Of a stretch of DNA of 64,000 nt, positions 37,682-49,100 are shown one piece after another. A program made the position numbers and the translations under genes. This DNA comes from Monosporascus cannonballus. Taxonomy: Eukaryota > Ascomycota > Sordariomycetes > Xylariales. Numbering within the stretch: position 1 is the stretch's first letter; every line of letters starts with the position of its first letter. Under the pieces are notes generated by a model that saw only the letters and a program-made list of their open reading frames with translations, was not told where the DNA came from and ran no database searches. The stretch is taken from assembly GCA_004154925.1 (NCBI GenBank), contig QJNS01000136.1, forward strand, positions 1 to 64,000, written 5' to 3'.

Positions 37682-38954
37682 ATGTCGACCAACACTTAGG
37701 AAACCCTTATTCAGCAGCTTTAGGCTCGAATTCGGAAACTGGAAAGAGAAGTTCGACAGCTTAGGGCTACGCCACCTGCCCAACCTTTTTTCGTCCGTAT
37801 AAAACCTAAAAAGCCAGAACTTTACGATAAGAAAAGTAACTTTTAAACTTTTTTAATTTAGATACGAATTTATTTTCGTTTTTTAGACCTTAATAATCCA
37901 GCGGATATAGTTTTAATGATAAGAGCATATTTAATAAGGGATACGGTTAATTGGTTTAAGCTTATTATAAGTAATTTTTTGGAAATAAAAAACTTAAATA
38001 AAAAGGATTTTATTAATAAATTTTTTTTATTTTATACCACTTTCGAAAATAAAATACGTAATAATTTCGGTAATCTGGATAAAAAACGATTTACGGCTTA
38101 ATAACTTTTGTAATTTTAATAAAAAACCCTTTATTTAAGTATGCCGTAACCTTTAAAAGTTTTGCGATTAAAACGGAATAAGGAAATAATAAAGCCGACG
38201 TTTTTATTAATATATTTTATAAATGGTTAAAAGATAATATAGAAAATAAAATTATTCGGATTAAATAATTAATTACTTTAAACCGGTATATTATAAAGGT
38301 AATTAAGATGAATAATTAACAGTTTGAAAAACGATAGGAAAAAAAATAATATGTTTTACGTTTGGAATATAATAAGTTCAACCAGGGAAAAAAATGAGAC
38401 GTACCTTTTATTTCTTATAAAACGGCATTAGGACTTATAGAATTCGGCGTTACTCATAAATAAAACTGGAGCCAGATTAAATGTTTTAATTGTGGTAAAA
38501 TGGGATATAAGGCTTATAAATGCAAGAAACCTAAAAAGCTACGAGAGAATAATTAAATCCTTATACCGGAAAAATAATTTAGAAATAATTAAAGAAATAA
38601 TAATAAAGTTATTAATATAATTTAGGTTAAGTACGTATTAGGCTTATAACAAAAGGTTTAACAGGAATTATCGCGACGAGAAATTTGACCAAAAATACGA
38701 AAAGCCAAAAAGTTAATTTAACGGATATCGCGAACATAATAAAAGATATTACGAAAATAATTACGCCAATACCAGAATTGGACAGAAAAAAATCTGTCCC
38801 GGAATCCCTGATCGATATGGCAGAATGTACGCTATATACTGTTGACGACGAGAATATCCCGATTACGAAAAATAAAAACAATATATTTACGAACGAATTA
38901 CCCGTATATATTATAAAGAAATCGATTTTTTAAACCGTACCGAAAGTAATAAGG
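37682..38954 (+). pseudogene. B4 gag relic
   Basis: ATG at 37682 opens a gag frame with in-frame TAG codons at likely Gln positions: an N-terminal coiled-coil-like ARIRKLEREVRQL, then KPKKPELYD, then a helical gag core (37916-38101 is open: IRDTVNWFKLI...FLEIKNLNKKDF), and a zinc knuckle CFNCGKMGYKAYKC at 38482-38523 with exact CX2CX4HX4C spacing where only His became Tyr. Open frame 38685-38933 is the following region. It ends at A3. The protein would have been the capsid/nucleocapsid precursor. Confidence 0.8.
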
Positions 38955-39384
38955 TGTAACGAACCTGTCATACATCCACCTAGAGGTATAAGCAGTATCC
39001 AAAAAGGGTCTTGATTTGCAGGTAACAATAGGGCGAGGAATAATTTAATAATCTATTCGTTAAAAAGATTTAAGTATTCTTCCCTTAATTAAAAAACGGT
39101 ACAGTTGCCTTTAACTGAAAACTTAAATTAATAGCTAAAGAACGAAATTAGGTAGGTAATTATTTACATAGGAGACCCAAACCTTATATATCTTTTTTAT
39201 TTTTTATGTTTTTTATGGTTTTTGGGGATTTCGAAAAATTATGGTATTTATCGTTTACGAATTTCCTGGTATCTTTGGAAATTGATAAAAACCCGAGATT
39301 TATCCGATAGAAGGTGGAGATCCCGAGCGTTTCCAATTTCCTAGGCCTTTTTTGGGCTTAGTGGAATTTTTTTTAAATATAACA
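38955..39384 (-). repeat. A3 3' LTR (430 bp)
   Basis: Plus-strand start TGTAACGAACCTG, end TATAACA. Family A LTR in reverse. Confidence 0.9.
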
Positions 39385-39499
39385 TTATTTCTTCCCTTTC
39401 AGAATCTTTATCCTTAAAAATAAAAAAAATAAGTTTTTAATTTCTTTTCCTTTTTTGCGTTAAAATATTATATTTAATTATATCGGATAAACCTCGAAA

Positions 39500-42400
39500 A
39501 TGTATTAAATTCTTTATTAAAAGTTGTTACGAATTAATTAAGTCGATTTTTTAATTTAATTTCGAAGTTATGCCGTATATACGTTATTTTAAGAAAAAGC
39601 TTTTTTGTAAAATGTTAAAAAGTTAAAAAAATTATTAAAATTATTTAACGGCTAATATTTAATCTTATAATAGAAATTATATTTCGCTTTTATCGCTTAA
39701 AAATATCCGGGCCGAAAAATTTCGGATAAACCGAAAAAAACGTTTAATTATTTAATAACTTTAAAAATTATTTAATTATATTATTCGGTTAAATCGTTGA
39801 TTTAAATAGTTATATTCCAAAAAAATATCGTTTATTTAAAAAAGGCTTAAAAATATGGATAAATTAAAATAACGAAAAAAATTGGATACGGAAAAAAATC
39901 GTAAAAAAAAGGAATAAGTATAATTTGTTTTAAAGTTAAATGCGTTAATAGAAATATTTATTTTTTTCGATTAAAACGCCGTAAGGGTTAATTTAAATAA
40001 AGGACCGTTATCGCCTATAACCTTGGCTGCATTAAAAACGGTCGGTTAGGATTTTGGCGGTAAAACGTCTTAATTAAGTCCATTATATTCGTTAAATAAT
40101 TAAATAATTTTTACGTATTTTTTTATATAAGTATTTTTCCTATTTAATTAGGTATTAAATTTTTTTTAATTATTTTAAAATCCAATATTCGTTTAACTTC
40201 ATATTCGTCAAAATTTTTTTCGAATTTTAAATTTGTTTTTAACGGGGCGTTTTTAAGTACTGGTTTAAATAAAGAAATATGGAAAATAAGATATATCTTT
40301 ATATTTTTAGGTAATAATAATTTATAATTGGTTTTGGAAATAATTTCATTAATTTTAAACGGTTTAAGTTTTTTGATATTAAGCTTATTATTAGGTTTTT
40401 TTATTTTAATTTGTAAAATGTTCGAAATTACGTTTTGTTTTTGATATAATAAATAAACCTTATTTCCTTTCGTTAAAATTGGTCCTTTAATTCTTTTTTT
40501 ATTATAATACTGGGTTATTTATTATTAAAAAATCGTAATTTATTTTGAAAACGGGTTTAAATCGTTTTAATTTTTATGGTTAATGTTTTTGCTTTTAAGG
40601 TAATCGTAATAATTTTTAGTGCTTTATTAAACGGTTATTTAGGTCGATTTGTTTTTATATTATATCCGTATATAGCTATATAAGGAAATACGCCTATATT
40701 TTCGTTAATTAATATGTTATAAACGATTTATATTAATAATAAAAGTTTTATTTAATTATTCTGTTAATAATTAACGTAATTTCGCAAATATTATTTTAAA
40801 GTTTGGTTTAATTTTTTGGTTTAATTATCTGTTTAAAGATAATACGTTATTAAGAATTTAAATTTAATACTAATTTGTTTAAAAAAATTAGTACTAAATT
40901 TTGAAATAAATAATATATTTTGATTTAAAACGATTTTTTAAATATTTTATATTTATTAAGGTATTATTTAATAAAAACATAAGCTAATTATTTTGCCGTT
41001 ATATTTCTTTTAAAAAATAAAAAATATTTATATTTAATAAATTTATTAATAATTACTTATATTTCGTTATATTTAATTTTAATAATTAGGTTTTTAAATA
41101 AAAATAAATTAATAATAAAATCCTAAGTTATATTATTTTATGTTTTATTAGGAATATCGGTAAATTACAAAAACCCGTAAGGCTTATAACGTATTGCCTT
41201 AATCTTATTATAAATATTATAATTTTTGATAATTATTTTAATTATACGGCGTAACTTAAGGAAATTATATTTTTTTTGCAGCCGTCGGGTGATCTTAAAA
41301 ATTCCTTAATATCTATATAATAGGTCCTTATAGAATTCCTTTACGAATTATTTTTTGTTAATCCTTAAAAATATAGATTTTGCCATAATATAATAGCTAA
41401 TTTTTGGGTTATTTTTTTAGCTGCTGGATTTCCTTTTATTTTTTTGCATCGTAAGAATTCCGGAACCGTGTTAAAAATTCGGTAATTAGTTTTTTTTATT
41501 ATTTTATATAAATATATAATTCCATTTTTGTTATATTATAATATTTGCATATTTTTTTTAGGAATTTTGGAATTGTAATTTCTTTTGCAATTAAAAATAT
41601 CCGTTTAAATGTTTTTTTTTGATATAATATATTTTAAAATTAAATTTAAATAAAAAATTTTATTATTTTTTATATCGTTTATTTAGTTTTTGGGCTTTTA
41701 TAAATTACGTAAAATTTTTGTAATTAAAGTAAATATCAAAAAGTTTTTTTATTCCGTTAAAAAAAGGTTTTTATTTTTTAAAAATATTAATAATTATTAA
41801 TAACTTTTTGTTATAAATTTGGTATTTAAGTTTTGTATTTCGGAATACTTTAAAATAATATGCCATTAAGTATTATTTGCCGTTATTTTCTTGTTATTCC
41901 AAAATTACGCTTAAAACATATTTTAAAGTATTTATTTTTAATCGTTTTATTTTATCTGGATTTGGTATTTTTACGATAAATCCGCTAATAATTGCTTTTT
42001 TTAATTCCCGGAATGTTTTTTTTATTTTTTCTAAAAATTCGAATTTTTTCCTAACGTATTCTTTGGTAGTAAATTTTGTTAAAAGCTTAATTATATCTTT
42101 ATATCCCTTAATTAAGTTGCGTACGTAATACGTAAATCTTAAGATTTACCGGATATTTATAACGGTCGCCTTATTAGGGATAGGTTAGTTCTTAATTGCT
42201 TTTATTTTAGAACGTTAAATTTGAATTTGGCCGGGGGTAAGAATATATCTTAAAAAGTTTAACTTTTACATATGTTATATGCTTTTGGCTAAGTTAATTC
42301 GGATATTTACCTCGTCCAAAGTCCTAAATATTTAAATAACGTATTTTTTGTATTTTTTTAAAATTTCGAAATAAATAAGGATATTATCGAAATAAACGAA

Positions 42401-45400
42401 CATAAATTTATCCAGAAATTTCCTAAATGTAATTATGATTAAGCGTTAAAAATTGGCGGGAATATTAATAAGTCCTATAAGTATTATTTTGTATTCGTAA
42501 AGTTTATATATCATTTTAAATGCCATTTTTTATTTTTTTCCTTTAATTATTTTAATACGGTAATAATTATTTCGAAAATTAAATATAATAAACCATTTTA
42601 TTTTATTAGCATTTTTTAATATATTTATAAGGGTTAAAGGATATTTATTTTTAATCGTAATATTATTTAATTATTTATAATCGATTATTTTTTTCAAAAT
42701 TAGGTTTCCGTTTTCGTTAATTTTTTACTTTTTATCTTTGGTTTTTGGTATTATAAGGATAACGTATTTAATTAAGGAATTAAAAAATTAAATATATTCT
42801 TTTTTTAAGTCGAATTAAATATTTTTTATAAGGCCTTTAATTTATTAAGATTTATATAGTAAATTTTGTAAAATTTAGGATGGTATTTTTCCTTAATAGG
42901 TATTTTATGATCTTATTGGCCATAAAGTAATAATTCGTAATTTTTTTTATTTTTAAATGATTTTTTGAACCGTTAATATTTAAGTAATATTATGGAAAAT
43001 TGGTTTATAATCTGGATTTTTTTTAATAATATAGTAAATTTTTTGGTTATTTTCCTCGGGTAACTTATTTTTCCATAAAAGTATTTAATACTTTTAATTA
43101 ATATATAAATTATTAAATCTAAGTTATGGTATTTCTAAAATAATGTTATATCCGGAAATATTAATAATATTTAACGAAATTTATTTTTGGTATCCTTAAA
43201 TTTATACGGGAAATTTTTTAATTTCCCGAAAAATTCGTCCGTTTTCGTAAATAAATAGGCTGCCGTTTACCGTATGCAATTTATAAAACTTTAATTTATA
43301 TTTCTAAAAAATTTAATATTTTTTCGTTATTACGGAAAAAATAAAATTACTTTTTATTTCGGAATTAATTATGACCTTAAGTACTTTGCCTTTATATCGA
43401 AAAAAGATCTTAATCTAGCTATACGTTTTTTTCGTTATTTCGCATAAGGTTTTGTTAATTAAGGTTTTTCGATACTTTATTTTCGAAAGTCTTTATAATT
43501 TTTTAATTTTTGATAATTTCCGATTTAAACAAACTTTTATTCGCAAGTTTTTTTAATAACATATTTAATGCATTAATCGTTTTTGTATCGGAATTATATT
43601 TTCTTGCCGTATTTGCATTAAGGTTTTAAAATTTAGTTCTTTTCTTAGTTTATTTTTTGGTTTTATATTTTCTGGGTTATGGGAATAAAAAAGTAATTTT
43701 TTAAAAAAGATATTTTTATATTTAGGAACTTATATTAAACGTAAAATATCGGAAAATAACATAAATATCCTTATGGTATGGCCTTTTGATTTTATTTTAA
43801 CTTAGGATATATATAATAAAACCTTAAATATTTTGGCTATCGTAAAGTTTCTGTATATCGGCATTTATTATTTAATTCGATAAGGGTTTTATTATTTTAT
43901 CCAGGCCAAAAATTATTTTTTTTTTTTGGTTCGGAAATAAACGAAATAATCGTTCTAATAATAAGCAATAAAATATAATAAGTTATAAAGGTTTACCGGT
44001 AACGTTTTTTAGTAAATAATATATTTTAAAAGCTTACAGAATTCCAGAAATAATTATCCATAATTATTGGTATCTGGTCGAAATTAACCGTTTTTTATAT
44101 GCATCTTATATTTCTGGAAATTAAGGTAATACTGATATCTTAACCCTATAGCTATTTTAAAAACCGTTTATCCTGGGTGATATTTATAGGCTTTAACCTT
44201 AAAATCCTGGCAAATTAAATAATCCTCGTACTTTAAAATATCGTTCGGAATTTAAATAATTATGGCAATAATAAATTTTGGCTGGGAAAAAATCGAATTA
44301 ATTTTTTTCTCCTTTTTTTCTGCCTTATTATCAGTTTTTTATTTGGTTATTTTGACTTTTTTCTGGGGTTAAGGAATTCCTCCTTTCTTAAAGTTCCTTT
44401 TAGCGAGAAAACAATATTCGTTTTTAAAATATCCCTTTTTGTTACAATTAAAACATTCCATTTTAAATTTGTTTTTCTTAGGCTTTTTCGAAGCGGAATT
44501 CGTTTCCTTTTAAGGTTTGCCTTTATCCTTCTTAATTCGGTTATTAAAGCCCTTATTATTATTTCGTTTGCCAGTTCCTTTTTTTTCGAAATACCGATTA
44601 AAAGTATAACGGTCGGTAATAATAACCTTATCGGTATATTTTACAAAAAATCCTATTTTAGGTTCCATATATATTTCGTCCTTAATTTAAGGCTTTAAAC
44701 CGTTATAATAAAAATAAAATAACGTATTTTCGGGCAGGTTTAAAATAATTATTAAGCGGTTAAATTCGGTTATATATTTAAACATTAATTTAATTTGGCA
44801 AAAGAAATGGAATTATTTAATTGCATATTATTCTTTATTAAAATTTCCGAATAAGGCTCGTATTCGTTTTTTAAAGTAACCGTATTTACTAAAAATATAA
44901 TTAATAAAATTTAAGGATTCCTTTAGATATTTTTTAAAATAATCCGTTAAAATAAGTTCAAATTATTCCCGGATTCGTCCGGTTAATAGTTAGGAAATGG
45001 CCATTACTTTCTGATAATCCTCCGTTAAAGAATTCTCGTAAAACTTAAGGTAAAATCTGGCTTAAACCAAAAATCTATTAAGGTCCTTTAATTTATCGTA
45101 AGGCTTAAGGAAAATTGGTTTATAACCTTTGACATCTGGTATTCCGTAATAACCCGGGGGTGGAACAATTCCTTTCCGTATCCGGTTTGCGCCGAACAAT
45201 AATAAAATCAAAGTTCTTTTTAATGTTTATCTTATGTCCAACGAAGGTAATCGGTAATTAGCCCTTTGGTTTCGTCCCCTTGAAAAGCCAAATTATGGAA
45301 AAGTTAATTTTCTTTCTTTAGCAAGCCGAATATTCTCCTTTTTTAGGCTTTTGACCTTTTGGGCCAAAAAGTCCAATTATTCTTTTATAGTAAATTTTTT

Positions 45401-45600
45401 TTCTTTAATTAAACGCTTTAATACCTTTTTTTTTATTTTCCAACCGGATATTTTTTTTCCTTTTTACTTATTTTATTTCCTTATACCTTAATTATTTCCT
45501 TTACAAATAAAGATTATTATTAGGATTAAAAGGAAAAAAGGCTTTTTTAAAATCTAATAATAAAAAGTATTATGTTATTTATTAACTAAAAAACTTTTTT
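39500..45600 (-). pseudogene. A3 gag-pol relic
   Basis: Minus-strand relic colinear with A1 and A2. The zinc knuckle (about 44415-44470) reads C-x2-C-x4-Y-x4-Y, two ligands lost. Reverse transcriptase reads VYFDNILIYFE (YFDN at 42383-42394), so the second catalytic Asp became Asn by G-to-A change. Integrase and chromodomain-like parts lie toward lower coordinates. The plus-strand open frame 41877-42128 is an antisense shadow homologous to those in A1 and A2. Confidence 0.83.
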
Positions 45601-45779
45601 AATAAGTGGTAAATTATTTAATCTTATTATTAATCCTTTATTAGCTAATAATGGAAATTAAATATATTATTTATTTTCTAAATATCGTTTTATGTTATCG
45701 TTTATATTAAATTTAAAAAAGCTTATATTTAATTAAGCCTTAAATTATTCGTCGGTTATTAATCAAAAAGTTATTAAAA

Positions 45780-46209
45780 TATAACGAACCTATTATATAT
45801 TTACTTAGAGATATAAGTAATATTTAAAAAAAGTTTTGAATTGTAAGTAATAATAAGGCGAAAAATAATTTAATAATTTATTCGTTAAAAAAATTTCAAT
45901 ATTTTTCCTTTAATTAAAAAACGGTATAATTACTTTTAATTAAAATTTTAAATTAATAATTAAGGAACGAAATTAAGTAAATAATTATTTACATAAGAAA
46001 TTTAAACTTTATATATTCTTTTTATTTTTTATATTTCTTATAATTTTTGGGAATCTTAAGAAACCATAATATCTATCGTCCGCAAGTTTCCTGATATCTT
46101 TGGAAATTAACAAAGACCCGAGGTTTATCCGATGGAAAGTGAAGATCCCGAGCGTCTCCAACTTCCTGGGCCTTCTTTAGGCCTAGTGGAATTCCTTCTG
46201 AACGTAACA
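45780..46209 (-). repeat. A3 5' LTR (430 bp)
   Basis: Plus-strand start TATAACGAACC, end CTGAACGTAACA. The outer ~120 bp is least mutated. Confidence 0.9.
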
Positions 46210-46214
46210 CTATT

Positions 46215-47260
46215 ACTAATCGTAAAACAACTATAGTACTTAGTTATATTTAACTTTATTATTAAGTTTTTTATGTTAAAAAATCTAGCTACGGAAATAT
46301 ATTACGATAAAATTTTCGTAATCGTCGGCCGATTTACGAAATTTTCTTATTTTTTACTATATTACGAAAATATAAACGCCAAATAACTGGCATATATTTT
46401 CTTTAAACATATTTTCAACATATACGGATTACTAATAAAAATTATATTAAATAAAGGATTAATTTTTGTATTTAAGTTTTGGCAAGGCCTTATGGCATAA
46501 ATCGGCCTAAATTACAAATTATTTAACGTATTTAAACTATAAACGAATAAATAAATAAAACGAATAAATTAAATTTTAAAAACTTATTTACGATATTATA
46601 TTAATTAGGAATAAAATAATTATGTAAAAAAATTATTAATCGTATAATTAGCTTATAATATTAATTATCAAAAAAATATCAAAATACCATTTACGAACGC
46701 AAATTTTAATTTTATTTCAGAAATTTATAAAAAAGTACGCGATAACGATTTAATTAATATTAAAGGAATTTTTACCTTAAAATAATTACAATAGTTATAT
46801 CAAAAAATAAAAATAAAACTAAAATTCGTACGAAATTAAATAAGAAAATATTATAATTAAAAAAAGTTAAAAAAATTAACTTTCGAAAAGGGGAAAATAA
46901 TTTTTCTTGCTACAAAAAATATTTAAACAAAAAAACCCAGCAAAAAACTCGATTTCAAATATATCGGTCTATATAAAATCGCCAAAAAAATCTCAGAAAA
47001 CAATTATTAATTAAAACTTCCACCAAAAGTTAAACTCCATCTAATTTTTCATATTTTCTTACTTAAATCAGTAGCAGATATAATTAAAATATATACGGCA
47101 TAGAACAATATAAAAGTAAAAAAAAAACAGACATACGAAAAGGAGAAAATCTTTAATATACGAAAATAAAACGGACTTACCTAATACTTAATTAAATAAA
47201 AAAAGCATCCAAACTCCGAAAATACCTAGGAACCTGCCAAGAACCTTATTGGCGCTTAGC
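46215..47260 (+). pseudogene. B4 integrase-chromodomain relic
   Basis: Integrase core readable as VIVGRFTKFSYFLLYYENI, LAYIFFKHIF, ILNKGLIF and FWQGL (46310-46495). The C-terminal region follows, with LPPKVKLHLIFHIFLL near 47020 and a chromodomain-like YLIK...NSENT...EPAKNLIGA (about 47180-47255). Closely colinear with B2 33600-34545. Stops replace likely Gln and Trp codons. Confidence 0.78.
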
Positions 47261-47915
47261 GCCTATTAAAAAACTTTTATCAGTAACGACGGGCGCGTCC
47301 TAATTAATAATTGATTAATCGGTAACCGGAATATCGAGCCAATCGGCCGTAATATATACTAACGTAATAGCCGTAACGGCAACCTCTTACTGTTTTTACT
47401 CTTAACGTTTCCGTTCCTCCAGCTTTTCCAACGATTATAATTCTTGCTGTACCATTTTAATCCTTTTCGAACGAAAAAACGCCTTTTGTTTTCGAAAACG
47501 GATCAACCGCGCAATAACCTTGTTCATTTTTTGTTAATGGCGTTTTTGCAATTCCAGAAAACATTTTTCCGCAAATACCTCCTTATGTTTTAAACGTTAA
47601 TTTTCGGCACAAATATTCTTTAAGAAAAATAAAGGAATACCGTTATTATCGCAAAAATAGCCATGTTTAACATACGCCTTATATTTGGAAACGTTTTCTA
47701 TTATTTCGCATTTTTAGCCTTTAAAAAAACATAAGGAATACGGCATAACTTCAAAATTAAAATCGTTAAAAATAAAAAGCAGATTTTGATATTACGTAGT
47801 AGACGAAAAAACCTAACGACGGTTTTTAGTAACGCAGCCCGACATCTTAAGAAGAAAAGGCTTACCAGAAAAAAAGAAAAATCTTAAGGGCAAGATTTAG
47901 GGGAAAAGGAGATCG
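47261..47915 (+). other. B4 3' untranslated region and polypurine tract
   Basis: Non-coding family B internal DNA, colinear with the equivalent stretch in B2 (34546-35242). It ends with a purine-rich run (AGGGGAAAAGGAGATCG) directly before the 3' LTR, as expected for the plus-strand primer. Less AT-rich than the surrounding relics. Confidence 0.65.
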
Positions 47916-48313
47916 TATTACAACCTAAGCTAGGTGGGCCTGCGAAAACGGTCCAGCCAAGATCACAAAGTTACGCTAGTCCAGGGCTACGTAACTAATG
48001 CTCAGCGGGTCTTAACTAAGCACAACTAAGTACGACTAAATAACATTAAGCAATTATTTAATAAGGCTTTATTAAACAAAGGTAAACAATATTAAAGAAA
48101 TTAGGATATATACGTTTATTATTTCCGTAATTTAAATAACTATAATTTATAATACTTATTAATATTAATCGTTTATAATATACTTCTGTACCTTGGTATT
48201 AAAAGACGTAATACGATTAATATATCTATTACTTAAATTCCTATAATATTCCTACCAATATAAACCCGTACGACTTAGGTTTAATAATTGGTTAAACCGC
48301 ACAACTCATCACA
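47916..48313 (+). repeat. B4 3' LTR (398 bp)
   Basis: Starts TATTACAACC (ancestral TGTTAC) and ends CTCATCACA. Same length and same U3 subtype as 37224-37621. CCGTA follows as target-site duplication. Confidence 0.9.
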
Positions 48314-48318
48314 CCGTA

Positions 48319-48360
48319 CGACTAAGGTTTAATAGTTGGTTAAACCCCCTAGCCGTCACA
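48319..48360 (+). repeat. B3 3' LTR, second part
   Basis: Resumes the LTR broken at 37223: CGACTAAGGTTTAATAG...AGCCGTCACA. It marks the right end of the nested transposon block. Confidence 0.82.
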
Positions 48361-49100
48361 ATTACTTACTAGTTAGTAGGTAACAAAAGTATATAGATAC
48401 TCGTAATTAAAATTTTTAACGTAATTAAGTAGGTAATGCAAACCCGATGCCGGCTGCTTTATCTTCGATACCTTCATAAGCGATTCTGCTATACCTCTTA
48501 TATATTCTTGTGATATTATATATCCAAATCCTTTTTAGCCTCATAATCCAACACGTACACCCAACCACCATATCGCCCTCTTCGTCTTTCATATATAAGT
48601 CATGTATACTTCACTCATAACTCACCCGCTAATAAGACCTATCTATAAGTACCTTTTCTCGAACGCTTGGGAAATCTATCCAACTTAAGAGAAAATATGA
48701 CTATCAAACCCTAGTAGATCCCAGGGCTCTAGTTAGAGTAATAGCCGAAACAGTTACTATACCTTGTTGTATCAGGAGGACATTGATAGCCAACCCTATA
48801 TAGCTTTCTCCTTGCTACAGCTGTTTTTCCATATATTTAAGGAAGCACCACTACCTTTTTCTAGGTAGGACCTCTCGGCGATCAACCTGATAATTTCTTA
48901 TTTCTCCAATTGCCAATGCTTCAATACATGATGTCAGGGTCTCATAAAGACTGTAATCTGACTTTGGTTAACGGGGGGTACACGGGGCTAGGGAAATGAA
49001 GAGGGATAGGGGGAGGGCCGTTGTGGTGGCAGCTGATGGTGTTGGTAGTAAATTATGTATTATTGATAATATTACGAATAACAGGCCTGCTCGATAGATC
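48361..49100. other. intergenic region right of the transposon block
   Basis: Composition returns to normal by about 48450. No gene, RNA gene or repeat is recognised. It includes the 3' flank of the minus-strand glycosyltransferase gene. Confidence 0.55.

Larger units (their letters stand above)
38955..46209 (-). mobile_element. A3: family A retrotransposon, minus strand, inside B4
   Basis: 7255-bp element with both 430-bp LTRs and gag-pol colinear with A1 and A2. The flanking 5-mers do not match (TAAGG 38950-38954; CTATT 46210-46214), and the host B4 lacks its reverse transcriptase region across the insertion. Confidence 0.9.
37224..48313 (+). mobile_element. B4: family B element with internal deletion, carrying A3
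   Basis: Two 398-bp LTRs with the same U3 subtype and a 5-bp target-site duplication (TCGTA/CCGTA, differing by a RIP-type change) show that both ends belong to one insertion. Without A3, 3835 bp remain: gag at the left, integrase plus chromodomain at the right. Protease, reverse transcriptase and RNase H are missing, exactly where A3 sits. Confidence 0.88.
35644..48360 (+). mobile_element. B3: 3' end of a family B element, split by a solo LTR and by B4
   Basis: Pieces: pol end with chromodomain (35644-36195), 3' untranslated DNA (36572-36896) ending in a purine-rich AAGAAGGAAATCG, and 3' LTR 36897-37223 plus 48319-48360. The first insertion is a solo B LTR at 36201-36571 (TSD CTTTT). The second is B4 inside the LTR (TSD TCGTA 37219-37223 and CCGTA 48314-48318). 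The 5' part is missing at the B2 junction. Confidence 0.8.
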
